Source: Cornus controversa (taxonomy: Eukaryota > Streptophyta > Magnoliopsida > Cornales > Cornaceae). From it: a DNA stretch of 64,000 nt. The position numbers and the translations under genes are program-made. This document shows positions 24,166-34,868 of the stretch, piece after piece; position 1 is the stretch's first letter; each line of letters starts with the position of its first letter. The stretch spans positions 32,983,956-33,047,955 of the forward strand of contig CM048851.1 of the NCBI GenBank assembly GCA_026545225.1. The letters run 5' to 3'. The notes below the pieces were generated by a model, which saw nothing but the letters and a program-made list of their open reading frames with translations, was not told where the DNA came from and ran no database searches.

Positions 24166-24531
24166 AGTTGGATGTGTTGTCACAATCATAAGCCTGAGGT
24201 GTTCCATACCAAATTCTTGACAGAGTGAAGATGGGTGGGAGTCTGAAACAAAGTTTGCTGTACTTTGCTTCGTTATAGTGGATTGGTTTCTTAAGACTTT
24301 TTGCCTCCTTCCGTGATTTTTTTTCGTCTTGAATTTTTCACATATATCTGGTGCATTCTTTACTTTACTTGCACTTTAAGTTATTTATTTGCTTTAATCG
24401 TTTGATTAGTTATTAATTGGACTTAAAATTGAATTAATTTAAAAAATTAAGCAAACGAGCAAGTGATCCTATTCACCCTCTCTAGATTTTAAAGTACTTT
24501 TCGCAACCGCTTCCGCACCACGCAACTCACA
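24166..24531 (+). repeat. 3' portion of the gag-only Copia LTR
   Basis: From 'gttggatgtgttgtcaca' to 'cgcaactcaca' it matches 1864-2218. No primer binding site follows, so it is a 3' LTR end or a truncated solo LTR. Its left edge is fused to the Cassandra 3' LTR. Confidence 0.85.
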
Positions 24532-24601
24532 ATATGCAATTATATATACACACTGACACAAACCCTCAAAGATTCATCTTCTCGGAAGCTTCATTTCCCG
24601 A

Positions 24602-24745
24602 TTCGTTGCCGACGAACACATAAAGGGCTCTGACATCCTCGTCGAAACCCTTGAGCGCGAATGTGCCACCACCTTTTCCGCCTACCTTGATGGTGCGTCA
24701 ATGGAGATCCACTAAGCCCTGACGCATTACACCACCATCCGAATC
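24602..24745 (+). pseudogene. Acetolactate synthase N-terminal fragment
   Basis: The plus-strand frame reads KGSDILVETLER, then FSAYLDGASMEIH, a stop, then ALTHYTTIR. This matches, from family knowledge, the start of the thiamine-binding domain of plant acetolactate synthase (KGADILVEALER…FAYPGGASMEIHQALTRS). The usual PGG is LDG, and a Gln codon has become TAA (24714-24716). Only about 48 codons remain and the flanks are unrelated. Upstream 24570-24601 may be diverged transit-peptide region. It is a captured or duplicated gene fragment, not functional. Confidence 0.75.
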
Positions 24746-25238
24746 TGTGTTGATTTGGAGACTTTGTTTCCTTGATCGCTTGGTATCAAAATCCTAGTCT
24801 TGCAAGCTCTGTTATACTTTTCAAATATATCATTATCTCATGGATTAGAGTTAGGGTTTGAATTGGGATCATGGATGGGATGCTCACGTGTGTAAATGAA
24901 CAATGAAGGTTACATAAAGGTATTTTTGTCTCTTAACTAAGAGTTTTTTTTTTTTTTTTGTAATTTGGTGACATATAAATGGTTATAACGTCATTTTCAT
25001 TTATTTATGGGTATTTTGGTCACTACAATCAAATTTTTGGATGGAAAAGATAAATTTTTGATGGAGGGGGTTTTATGTTATAACGGAACAAACGTTAGGA
25101 GAACATGGTGTAACAAAATGTATAAGTTTGATATTGTGTGTAATTAGGCCAAACCTCAAGGGAGGTTAGTGTTATTTATTCAAAATTAAATGAGTTAATT
25201 ATACTGACATCTCCCGAGTAGATGGAGATTTTGTAAAA
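24746..25238. other. Gene-free interval
   Basis: AT-rich, with T runs at 24944-24960. No gene or clear element ends are recognised. Confidence 0.4.
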
Positions 25239-25247
25239 AATAAAAAA

Positions 25248-25390
25248 GGGTAATAGTACTCAGACAGAATTCGTAGGCAGAAACATTTACATCTATTGGA
25301 TGTATGTAGTAGGCTCCACCACATACACTCACATGCATCCAATGGATGTAAATATTTCTGCCTAAAAATTCTGCCAGAGTAGCATTATCC
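25248..25390. mobile_element. 143-bp foldback MITE with 9-bp target duplication
   Basis: The left arm begins GGGTAATAGTACTCAGAC and the complement of the right end begins GGATAATGCTACTCTGGC. About 55 bp at each end are complementary, with a short loop. The flanks AATAAAAAA (25239-25247 and 25391-25399) are an exact 9-bp repeat, suggesting a Mutator-like origin, although the flank is low complexity. Confidence 0.8.
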
Positions 25391-25399
25391 AATAAAAAA

Positions 25400-26147
25400 T
25401 AAGGCTAATATTTGTACTCAACTTTTTGTTAAAAATACGTAAATGTCATATTTGCCCTCTTTTAAATACTTCTAATAAAAAAAAATTAATGGTGAAATGA
25501 TCAAAAACCTAACCATCACTAACTCCAGTGACTTCTCTCTCTACTCACCCTCTCCTCCTCCTCTCCATCGTCTTTCCCTAATCCCCATCAAACCTAAACT
25601 CTATCGCTAAAATAAATACTATCAGAATTTCATTAGACAAGGAATTTATAAGCCATTTGGTGCCGGGGATAAATTGGCACTATTGGGTACATATAATTCA
25701 TTTAAAATCATCATAATGCCAACAATTTCTTAGGGGTGGGCAAAGTACAAGACACTCCGTTATGGGGGGAAAAAAAACGCTGCTTGCTTTCTTCGCACTA
25801 AATTCCCAATCTGCAATATATATGTATATATACACACACACTTGGAGATAGATACATATATATACGCTGCCCCATCGCCATCAGAATCTTGATCATCGAA
25901 ATTCGTTGTTGTTAGTGACCCCAACCACTCCTCCTTGGGAGTTATGGCTGGCGATATCGTTGTGGGTTCAGACCCATCTCTTTTCCCCACAATAGACCAA
26001 CCTCTCTCGAATCATCTCTAAAAATTCGCTTGTGTTGCCTTAGAACTTGCCTTGGTGGAAGCGGGTGGTGGAGCGTGGCCGCTTTGGTTGAAGGTAATGG
26101 CGATGGAGTCGGATTCTGGCGAGTGGAAGCAGGCGTCGGGACAGTAT
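25400..26147. other. Gene-free interval left of the subtilase fragment
   Basis: No protein similarity is recognised. Small frames at 25760-26150 on both strands join unrelated sequence to the fragment starting at 26148 and are not credible genes. Confidence 0.4.
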
Positions 26148-26640
26148 TCGCAACCAGGATGGAGCCCAGATGCTATTAAGTCTGCCATAATGACCACAGC
26201 CAACCCATTTGACAACACGCACAATCCTATCCGATACATTGACATAAATTTTGACGCGTCACCTCTAGCCATGGGGGGGCAGGTAAGGTTGAGCCTAACC
26301 TAGCGCTTGATCCTGCTCTTATCTATGATGCTACTCCACAGGACTATGTGAATCTCCTCTGCTCAATGAACTTCACTAGGAATCAAATCTTGACCATCAC
26401 AAAATTAAAAAGTTACAGTTGCTCAAACCAGTCTTCTGACCTCAATTACCCATCCTTTATTGTTTTGAACACTGATGAAAAAGATAAACTTGTTCAGAAA
26501 TTTCAGAGGTCTGTCAAGAATGTTGGCAATGCCACGACCACTTACATAGCTAAGGTTGAAGCACCAAAGGGTTCTGTACTTTGTGGTCCAGTCTTGCCGA
26601 AGATGAGAAGAAGAGTACTTTTTGACTATAATTTGCTTAA
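26148..26640 (+). pseudogene. Subtilase 3' fragment (SBT1-like)
   Basis: It corresponds to 31960-32430 of subtilase 1: 'P(E)WSP.AI.SA.MTTANPFDNTHNPIRY', then the Fn3-like tail with CSMNFT.NQ.LTIT, SSDLNYPSFIV and VKNVGNA.TTYIAKVEAPKGSV. A deletion around 26272-26285 and a stop near 26300 break the frame, and after 26580 a further deletion or frameshift scrambles the end. The signal peptide, prodomain and catalytic triad are absent. It retains the same order as the array, upstream of subtilase 1. Confidence 0.9.
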
Positions 26641-27164
26641 GAGTTGATAGGAAGTGTTGAGTTTGATTATTAAATCCACTTTGGTCCAGCTTTGTAATTA
26701 CAGAAGCAATGCCTATTTCTATAACAAAGTGGCTCAATGCATGTTATACTTCACACACAAGAGAGAGATCGTGCGGATAGATGGTATAAAAAATTTCCTG
26801 TATTTCTTGACCATACCATTGAAAGTTTAGCCACTGAGCTTTTGAAAACCATAATCCCCATGTCTGAAAATGACTCGCAATCGTATTCTAATGTCACCCC
26901 AAGTATGGGAAATTGAGCTCTTTTTTACCTTTTTTTTTTTTTCTTCTTCTTTTCTTTAAATTAGTTTATAAATTCTTCACATGCTCGTGTAAAAATGTTA
27001 CGGGTGCAAATAATGTGTCAAGTAACCCAAACTTAATTCAAAATATAAAGGTCTAAACTCAATTGTAATTTAACTAATGACTCCAATTCATGACTTAGTA
27101 AGTTGGCTTAGTTTTACATTGGTAATTTAATGAAATTAAACAGATTCAAAGTTGAAATCACTAA

Positions 27165-27648
27165 GGGGTCATTTGGATTGAAGGAATCGGAAGGAAAATA
27201 AAAGAAAAGAAAGAAAAGGATATTATTTTTTGTGTTTGGATTGTTATTAGTAAGAGAAAATAAAAAATTAGTAGTGATTTGGAGGGATAGCTTATCCTTC
27301 TAAATCTCTCATATGTTATCTTCTCAAAAGTAAAAAGATTTAGAGAGAAATGATAAGAATAAGTGAATCTTTCATAATACCAAAAATAATCCTAATATTT
27401 AAAAAAATAAAATTTAAAAGACATTTGAATATATCTTGTAATATAAACACAAAAGGACATAATAGTAAATTGATTAAAGTTTTTTTTCTTTTCTATCTTT
27501 TACCTTTCCAAACAAGAATGTAATCGTCTTCTTTTTTTTCTTTCATAATTTATCTAAATATGAATACATGTTATCTTCTCTTTTCTTTTCTCTCACAACT
27601 AATATTATATTTTCTTTTCTTTTCCCTCTGGTTTATCCAAACAAAGAC
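27165..27648. mobile_element. Tourist-like MITE (PIF/Harbinger)
   Basis: Flanked by TAA (27162-27164 and 27649-27651). Ends are GGGGTCATTTGGATTG and, on the complement of the right end, GTCTTTGTTTGGATAAA. The interior is purine-rich on the left and pyrimidine-rich on the right, so much of it is self-complementary. Non-coding. Confidence 0.75.
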
Positions 27649-27859
27649 TAAACAGAAACATCTGTAATTATATTTTACAATGACAATATGATACAATAAA
27701 ATAAAACGAATTATTCAGTGTGGGCTATGGTTAAAAAAACTCATACCCACAAGAGAAAAGCCCTATCCTCATAACTCTCTTGTGGGCTATGGTCACATCT
27801 ATCTCTTGTGGGCTATGGTTAAAAAAAATAAAATTTTTGAAATGTTTAGAAAATTTTAA

Positions 27860-28735
27860 GGGATAATTACACTTACCTCCCTTTTAGTTTGGCTTTATAA
27901 CACTTACCTCCCCTGTGTTTTGGCATATAACACTTACCCCCCTCTAGTTTGCACATTGGTAACAAATACCCCCTTTTGTTAATCAAACTAACGGTTATTG
28001 CTGATATCATCAAAATTTTATCCTAAAAGGACAATTATACACTCAAAAATGTTGCGACTGAAGTTGGCGGGTCTCAATTTCAATAGCAGCTTCGACATTG
28101 GAATAGTAGTGGTTAGTGGTTTGGCTAGAGCTGGATCTTCTCGGCAATGGTTTGAATGGTGAGTGTTGATGGCGTAGGTGGTGAAGCATAGGGGAGATGG
28201 AGGTGGGTGGCGGCTCGACTAGAGGTGATGTTGCTACGATTGAAGGTCCGAAGTGGGTCTGCTCATAGTGGTGGCCCATGGTAGGGGAAATGAGTTTATA
28301 CGACTGTTTGAGTGTTACTTGAATAATGGTGGTGGAGTTGGTGATTTGGTGGGTCTGACTGGCATTGAGTCTTTTTGGCCGAGGTGATGACAGAAGTGGA
28401 GATATAAGTCTTCTAGGTGCGGTAGTGGAGGTGGTGGGTCTCGACTTCAATCGTAGCTCATGCATTGAGATGGTAGTGGCTAGTGGTTTGGCTAGAGTTG
28501 GGTGTTCTCGGCAATGATTTTAATGGTGGCTCAAAATGGTGGCTCATGTTGGGGTATAATTGTCCTTTTTAAGATTAAATTTTGATGACATCAGCAATAA
28601 CTATTAGTTTGATTGACAAAAGGGGGTATTTGTTACCAATGTGCAAACTAAAGGGGGGAAAGTGTTATTTGCCAAAACACAGGGGAGGTAAGTGTTATAA
28701 AGCCAATCTAGAAGGGAGGTAAGTGTAATTTGCCC
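27860..28735. mobile_element. MULE foldback element with exact 9-bp target duplication
   Basis: AAATTTTAA flanks both sides (27851-27859 and 28736-28744). Long inverted termini of about 180 bp start GGGATAATTACACTTACC and, on the complement, GGGCAAATTACACTTACC. Each arm repeats 'acacttacctccc' three times at about 30-bp steps. The interior holds a direct repeat (28111-28165 and 28471-28530, 'tagtggtttggctagag…tctcggcaatg'). No transposase is present. A minus-strand frame at 28043-28465 is Ser/Thr/Pro-rich and probably a compositional artefact. Confidence 0.85.
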
Positions 28736-28764
28736 AAATTTTAATTGGTAAAACTAATTCTATC

Positions 28765-29462
28765 AAATCTGATATTTTACGAATTGAATGGGTTCAGAAT
28801 AAACCAATCAGATTGGTTTCTATTTTTACCAATTTGTCGACCACAGATAGAATAATCAGATCCAATCCATTTTCGTGTCAGTTTAGCTCAGTAAGTGTGA
28901 TCCATATTCGTCTCTAGTTTTGTTTCCGGAAAAAAAAAAAAAAATCGAAGTCATCTGTGATTTAAAACCCAACAAACATGGTTATCCAAATTACTTTAGA
29001 TGTCGAATTCTATTCAATTGCCCAATGGCACTACCCACACTGCCATTGAATGCTAACCTACCCATGGGCCATGCTGTCCTTTACGTTCTTTTTTTATTGT
29101 TAGACAAAAGCTACCCTTATATTTTGGTAGAAGCAAACTGTATTAAACTAAGAAGTGAATTTGATTAAAGGGAATTTAAAATTTTAAGCCATTTTAAAAC
29201 TGATTTCAAGCAGTTTTCTTACCATTTAGTTGACCTCTTCTCCACAATCTGCTGCTGGTATAAACGTTAGATGAAATAGGTTATGTTCAGTGCAATGAAA
29301 AGGTTATGCCACCATTCTAAGATTATTACTGTAAAATTCTATTAACAAAAAATAAAAAGCTATAGGATGTTTATGACCATCAGCTCTAGTCTTTACCTTA
29401 AATTTGTAAAACTGTAATTATTGTCTCCATTTTGCTTGAAATAATCGTGAAATTTGAAATAA
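28765..29462 (+). repeat. Distal upstream unit of subtilase 1, shared along the array
   Basis: 28765-29030 aligns with 55661-55945 ('gatattttacgaattg', 'ttactttagatgtcgaattctattcaattgcccaatggca'). 29290-29462 aligns with 57648-57770. It is array sequence between a broken and an intact subtilase; no gene. Confidence 0.75.
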
Positions 29463-29877
29463 GAATAAATTATACTGATCTCACGAGGTTTCGTTAATAT
29501 ATATTTATCTTTTCTCTCTCTTTTTTTTTTTGTAAAATTACACTAATGTTTCTTGAAATTTGTATTTTTGTAATACTAATCTCAATTCTTGTTTGCAAAA
29601 TTACAGTGACCTTCATCGAAGTTTGTGTTTTTATAACACTATGTTCTTTTTTTTTAACAGCCGTTAATGGTTAGCATGGTCAATATGTACATAAGAATCA
29701 TTATTCATTAATTTGTGTGATATTATAAAAATAGAAATATAATTATATAAGAATGGTTAACGACATTCTCTTTATAGTTCTGACAAAAATATCTCAATAT
29801 CATTTTGCAAATAAGATAATACACAACTCTATTGTATATTGACCATACATTAGAGAATGCCAAATATAATTTACCCT
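29463..29877. mobile_element. MULE-type MITE in the subtilase 1 upstream region
   Basis: The flanks TTGAAATAA (29454-29462) and TAGAAATAA (29878-29886) form a 9-bp duplication with one mismatch. Ends are GAATAAATTATACTG and, on the complement, AGGGTAAATTATATTTGG. The equivalent place upstream of subtilase 2 (about 57771-57783, 'attgaaataatacc') is uninterrupted and serves as the empty site. Confidence 0.85.
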
Positions 29878-30203
29878 TAGAAATAATACCATGGATATAT
29901 GTTAAGAGGGTTTAATAAATTAAAAAACTAAATCACTTGTGGACCCGATTGAACCGACATTTTTTCAAAATGATCGCAGAATATTTAATTGAGCAATGTG
30001 CAGTGCAACGCCTACCAACTTTGACTTGAAATGACAAAGCAACAAGTTGAAACAAAATATGGCCAATATTTTTTGGTGACAGCTTGCGTATTAAAAACAT
30101 TAGGGTCTACCATTTGTGGATAACGAAAGACCAATTGAACTTGTAATTCAACAAATGCCAAACCAATTTCAACTAGTACAAACCGTTTGGTTTGTATTAT
30201 GCT

Positions 30204-30211
30204 TATAAATA
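30204..30211 (+). promoter_or_regulatory. TATA box of subtilase 1
   Basis: TATAAATA lies 80 bp before the ATG at 30284. The proximal region 29887-30283 is conserved with that of subtilase 2. Confidence 0.65.
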
Positions 30212-30283
30212 CACGTACAAAGTGCAAACCAAGTCACAGGTAGCATTGGTGTCTAAACAATGTTTCAAGTTTTGGAGGAAAGA

Positions 30284-32572
30284 ATGAAGCTCATTACTGG
30301 TGTTCCTCTTCTTCATTCGATATTTCTTGCATGGTGTTTTTTGGCATTCCAGGCTAGATCAGCATCAATTGGGAGGTCCACCTATATTGTCCACATGGAC
30401 AAGTCTCTCATGCCCAAGACCTTTGCTAGCCACCACCACTGGTACTCCTCCACTGTTGATTCCATCAAATCAGACAGTCACACTACATCATACGGTCAAC
30501 AATCCAAACCAGAGCTTGTCTACACTTATGATAGTGCATTTCATGGTTTCAGTGCACTGTTATCTCAAGATGAATTAGAGACTCTAAGGAATTCCCCAGG
30601 GTTTGTCACAGCTTATGGTGACAGGGAAGTAACACTTGACACCACCCACAGCCCTGAATTCCTCTCCCTCAATCAAGTGACGGGCCTATGGCCGGCTTCT
30701 AACTTCGGCAAAGACGTCATCATTGGTGTCATCGACACCGGTGTCTGGCCGGAGAGCAAGAGCTTCAACGACAAAGGAATGACCCCAGTCCCCTCTAGGT
30801 GGAAGGGTAAGTGTGAGGAAGGACAAAAGTTCAATTCCTCGTTGTGTAACTTGAAGCTCATTGGAGCTAGAAACTTCAACAAGGGGATTTTAGCTGCAAA
30901 TCCCAACATCACAATCAGCATGAATTCTGCGAGGGACACTGATGGCCACGGCACGCACACTGCCTCCACAGCTGCTGGAAACATTGTGGAAGGCGCTTCG
31001 TACTTTGGCTATGCAAAGGGGACAGCAAAAGGGGTTGCGCCCCGTGCTCGGGTGGCCATTTACAAGGTAATTTCTAAGGAAGGACGGTATGCTTCTGATG
31101 TCCTTGCCGGCATCGACCAGGCGGTAGCTGATGGCGTTGACGTGATATCAATTTCAATGGGTTTCGGTAGGATACCTCTGTATGAGGATCCTATTGCCAT
31201 AGCTTCCTTTGGAGCCATGGAGAAGGGTGTGGTTGTTTCAACTTCAGCAGGCAATAGAGGCGACTCTCTTGGGCGGTTGCACAATGGGATCCCATGGGTC
31301 TTGACCGTTGCGGCAGGATCAATTGACCGGTGGTTTGCCGGCACTTTGACTCTCGGAAATGGGTTAACCATCACCGGATGGACCATGTTTCCTGCAAATG
31401 CGTTGGTGTTAGACCTCCCTCTCATTTACAACAAGACTCTGTCTCCGTGCGATTCAAAGGCATTGGTGGCTGAAGCCCCTTATGGCGTCCTCATATGTGA
31501 GAACCCACTGCCAATTTTTTATACATTTTATTCAATCGAACAGTCAAATGTGGCTGCAACTATATTTATATCTGATGATCCCGGAGGATTTGAATCCAAT
31601 CATTTCCCCAGTCCCGGAGTTGTGATTAGCTCTAAAGATGCCACAGCCGTGATTAAATATGCTGAAAGTGGAAATACACCGACAGCGAGCATGAAATTCC
31701 AACAGACCATTCTTGCGACAAAGCCTGCCCCTGTTGTTTCTTCATACAGTTCAAGAGGTCCTGCCCAGAGCTGTCCAGGCATTTTGAAACCGGACATAAT
31801 GGCACCGGGGACATTAGTTTTAGCCGCATGGATTCCAAATGTTCCAGCAAGTCGTATTGGCTCAAATAAACATTTGTCCAGTGATTACAATATGATCTCC
31901 GGGACATCCATGGCTTGTCCTCATGTTTCTGGCATCGCTGCGCTCCTAAAAGGTGCTCACCCAGAATGGAGTCCAGCTGCTATTAGGTCTGCCATGATGA
32001 CCACAGCCAACCCATTTGACAACACTCACAATCCTATCCGATACAATGTCCTACTTTTCAATGAAACACCTCTAGCCATGGGGTCAGGTCAGGTTGATCC
32101 TAACCGAGCACTTGATCCTGGTCTTATCTATGATGCTACTCCACAGGACTATGTGAATCTCCTCTGCTCAATGAACTTCACTAAGAATCAAACCTTGACC
32201 ATCACAAAATCAAAAAGTTACAGTTGCTCAAACCCGTCTTCAGACCTCAATTACCCATCCTTTATTGTTTTCTACAGTGATGAAAAAGAGATAATGGTTC
32301 AGAAATTTAGGAGGACGGTCACGAATGTTGGCAACGCCCCGACCACTTATATAGCTAAAGTTGAAGCACCAAAGGGTTCTGTGGTCAGAGTCTCACCGAA
32401 AAAACTGGTTTTTAAGAAGAAGTATGAGAAGAAGAGCTACTCTTTGAATATACAATATATGAATAACCAGACTTCGACGGTCGCATATGGTTCTGTAATT
32501 TGGGTAGAAGCAAGTGGTAAGCACAGTGTGAGGAGTCCTATAGTGGTCTCACCAATACCTAGTGCTTGGTAG
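30284..32572 (+). CDS. Subtilisin-like serine protease, SBT1 clade (SBT1.9/SBT3-like), copy 1
   Basis: A secreted plant subtilase, 762 residues, single exon as usual for this clade. By family knowledge it is processed in the secretory pathway and acts in the cell wall; the substrate is unknown. Layout: signal peptide (about 1-27, MKLITG… with a hydrophobic core), I9 prodomain (about 33-117), mature start probably near TTHSPEFL (residue 120), S8 domain with Asp151 (VIDTG), His222 (GHGTH), oxyanion Asn324 (SAGN) and Ser542 (GTSMACPHVSG), a PA-like insertion (about 350-480), and an Fn3-like tail. All catalytic residues are present. I start at 30284 rather than the in-frame 30260 because subtilase 2 has no ATG at the upstream position. 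One oddity: GVAPRARVA replaces the usual GVAPGAR. SBT1 membership is confident; the exact orthologue is not. Confidence 0.93.
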   Translation: MKLITGVPLLHSIFLAWCFLAFQARSASIGRSTYIVHMDKSLMPKTFASHHHWYSSTVDSIKSDSHTTSYGQQSKPELVYTYDSAFHGFSALLSQDELETLRNSPGFVTAYGDREVTLDTTHSPEFLSLNQVTGLWPASNFGKDVIIGVIDTGVWPESKSFNDKGMTPVPSRWKGKCEEGQKFNSSLCNLKLIGARNFNKGILAANPNITISMNSARDTDGHGTHTASTAAGNIVEGASYFGYAKGTAKGVAPRARVAIYKVISKEGRYASDVLAGIDQAVADGVDVISISMGFGRIPLYEDPIAIASFGAMEKGVVVSTSAGNRGDSLGRLHNGIPWVLTVAAGSIDRWFAGTLTLGNGLTITGWTMFPANALVLDLPLIYNKTLSPCDSKALVAEAPYGVLICENPLPIFYTFYSIEQSNVAATIFISDDPGGFESNHFPSPGVVISSKDATAVIKYAESGNTPTASMKFQQTILATKPAPVVSSYSSRGPAQSCPGILKPDIMAPGTLVLAAWIPNVPASRIGSNKHLSSDYNMISGTSMACPHVSGIAALLKGAHPEWSPAAIRSAMMTTANPFDNTHNPIRYNVLLFNETPLAMGSGQVDPNRALDPGLIYDATPQDYVNLLCSMNFTKNQTLTITKSKSYSCSNPSSDLNYPSFIVFYSDEKEIMVQKFRRTVTNVGNAPTTYIAKVEAPKGSVVRVSPKKLVFKKKYEKKSYSLNIQYMNNQTSTVAYGSVIWVEASGKHSVRSPIVVSPIPSAW

Positions 32573-33199
32573 GTCCGTGTTTGAATTGTGCATGAGACGA
32601 TAGGGAATTGCCATTGCAAGTGTCTGTCTTTTGAATGGTGAAAATAACCCGTCTCTCTACCTTTTATCATATTCGCCAATGTAAAATTTCAAATATTCAC
32701 TTGGGTCCAAATCAATAGCCTTCAAGAAGATTCAATTCAATAGGGTCAAGCAAGAATTTCAAAGCTGACAACGATCTATTTTCCCATTGCTGAAAGCAAG
32801 GAAATGGCTACTACATATTTGAAACAAGGCCTCTAAGAAAGCGAGGAAATGGCAAAAAGACCATTTCCAAAGTGACTAGCACCAGAGGCAAACTCATTCA
32901 TTAGGTGACAAAATTAATCATGTATATGATCTTTTAAAAGTTGGATATAAACAAATAAGGGGATCAAAACAAAGAAGCTGTTCTTCCATACCTGTAGGCT
33001 GTAGTCAATTAGATTTACCTCCTAATTTTGTATTTACTTGAGAGAAGAAAATGACAAAAAGAAACAAAGAAAATATAAAATTAGGCCAAGCAAATTCTAT
33101 TCAATTGCTCAATGGCACTACCCACACTCTGGGGTGCTAGAACTTTTGTTTTGGGAGGACAAAATTAGAACTACGTAATTAAAATTTTAAAAATTTATA
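32573..33199 (+). other. 3' flank of subtilase 1
   Basis: It aligns with 60479-60876 downstream of subtilase 2 ('aggtccgtgtttgaattgtg', 'accttttatcatattcgcca') apart from a 50-60-bp gap. Probable 3' UTR and spacer; no further gene. Confidence 0.6.
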
Positions 33200-33553
33200 A
33201 ATTAATTGTAATATCATTTTTTCATAATATTAGCCTAAAAATAAGAAAAATGCGATCGAATTAAATAGAGACGAAAAATACATATGAGAAAGATTATACA
33301 TAGCGAAGAGTAAACGATTAGTTATATGTAAAAAGAGAAGTGGTGAAGGAAAAACAATATTTGATTTCACTCGTAAAAGATGTATCATTATTATTACCTT
33401 GATGAACGATTTCAAAAGAGAAATGTACCATGTTATTTAACTAAATAAAATCTCTAATGCTTTAATAAAACACCATTATTAGGAACAAAATAGAGAAATA
33501 ATTTAACAACTTATATAAGGAATAGTTATATAATTTAAAATATATATGTTTTT
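33200..33553 (+). repeat. Dispersed repeat block, copy 2 (left part)
   Basis: It aligns with 7670-7990 and 62430-62950 ('ataatattag', 'agcgaagag.aaa.gattagttatatgtaa'). It continues into the MULE-like element beginning at 33554. Confidence 0.7.
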
Positions 33554-34180
33554 GGATAAATTACTCTGACATTCCCCGAGGTTTGCATTATTTACCCGTA
33601 GATGAAACTTTTCAAGAAATAACTTTGACACCCCTTATCAGAGTTAAAAGTTGAAACGGTGTTAACTTTTAATATTTATTTACCATTTTGGCCTATGTTA
33701 TTATATACTATATTTTTTAAAATAAAAAATATCAATATAATAAAAATAATAAATTGCCAAACCTCTCTTTGCTCTCCTCTTGCTCGTCACCATTCTCTCT
33801 CTCTCTCTCGGCTCCATGACCGCAAGCTCTACTCTCCACCACCACAACATCATAGTCTCCAATTCCATAATCACAGTGAATCTAACCACCAAGTCACAAC
33901 ATGTCATAGGTTTTTTTATCTCTAAACAAAGCTCCATTAAAGTCGTCTATTTCAACGCGATTGACACTATTACTCTAATGTCAATTTTTCATCGAGCCAA
34001 CAATGATCAAAGTAATGTTTTCTATTTATCACATCTACCTTTAAGAAAGAGACCCGGATTAGGTAAAGATCCATATTTAGTAGTGATGGAGGGGTGAAGG
34101 TGCATGAGGTGACTTGATGCTGGCTCGTATGGTCATCAATTCGTGGATAGTGCGGGTCTGGTGGTGGGTTAGGGTTCTAA

Positions 34181-34868
34181 GGTCGCGCTTGGTACGCGGG
34201 AATAGAATGAAATGCGGCTAGAAATAAAATGAGAATGGAATGAAATGGTCATTCTCATTCTATTGTTTGGTTTCGAATATGAAATGAGGTTGAAATAAAT
34301 TTTAAATCAAATTGTTCAAAATACCCCCTCCTAATGACAAATAAACTAAACTAATAAAGGTGTGATTGTGGAGGAATGTGACGATGTGGAGGTGGTTGCA
34401 GTGGTGTGGTGGTAGAGCTAAAGGTGGTGGAGGAAAGTGGCAATGTGAAGGTGGTGGTGGAAGAATGTGGCGATGTGGAGGTGGTGGTGGTGGTGTGGTG
34501 AGGGTGGTAGTAGAGGTGGTATTGGTGGCGATGTAGAGGTGGTGGTGGTGGTGGAGGTGATGGGGGCGGCGATGGTAGAGCCAATGGTAGTGGTAGTAGT
34601 TGTGGTGGTGGTGGTAGAGGCAGTGTAGTGGTGGAGGTGGTGGTAGAGGTGATGGATTTTTTGGTAATGTGATTTTTTTTAATCTTACTAGAAATGGAAT
34701 GCTCATTTCATAGGTTAAACTATATGAAATGTATTTTCATTCCTAAAAATGAATTTTCATTCCAAATGAATGACCATTCCACCTTAAAATTCAAACCAAA
34801 CAAAGGAATTAATGGAATAGGCATTCCATTCATTCCATCAATTCCATTCCTGCGTACCAAACGCAGCA
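34181..34868. mobile_element. Tourist-like (PIF/Harbinger-type) MITE with GGT-rich core
   Basis: TAA flanks both sides (34178-34180 and 34869-34871). Ends are GGTCGCGCTTGGTACGC and, on the complement, TGCTGCGTTTGGTACGC, followed by mutually complementary 'gaat(g/a)gaat'-rich arms. The homologous loci at 8997-9010 and 63797-63810 are uninterrupted (TAAAATGGCAAATGG). The core 34360-34660 is a (GGTGGT)n-like minisatellite, so proline/histidine-rich minus-strand frames there are not genes. Confidence 0.8.

Noticed and set aside
26052..26303. 83-codon frame running into the subtilase fragment
   Set aside because: Its first half is unrelated sequence fused to the fragment; no start or domain supports a real fusion gene.
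30260..30283. Upstream in-frame ATG of subtilase 1
   Set aside because: Not conserved in subtilase 2 or the 5' fragment; the shared ATG starts a standard signal peptide.
34302..34706. Proline/histidine-rich minus-strand frames
   Set aside because: Translation of a GGTGGT-type minisatellite inside a MITE.
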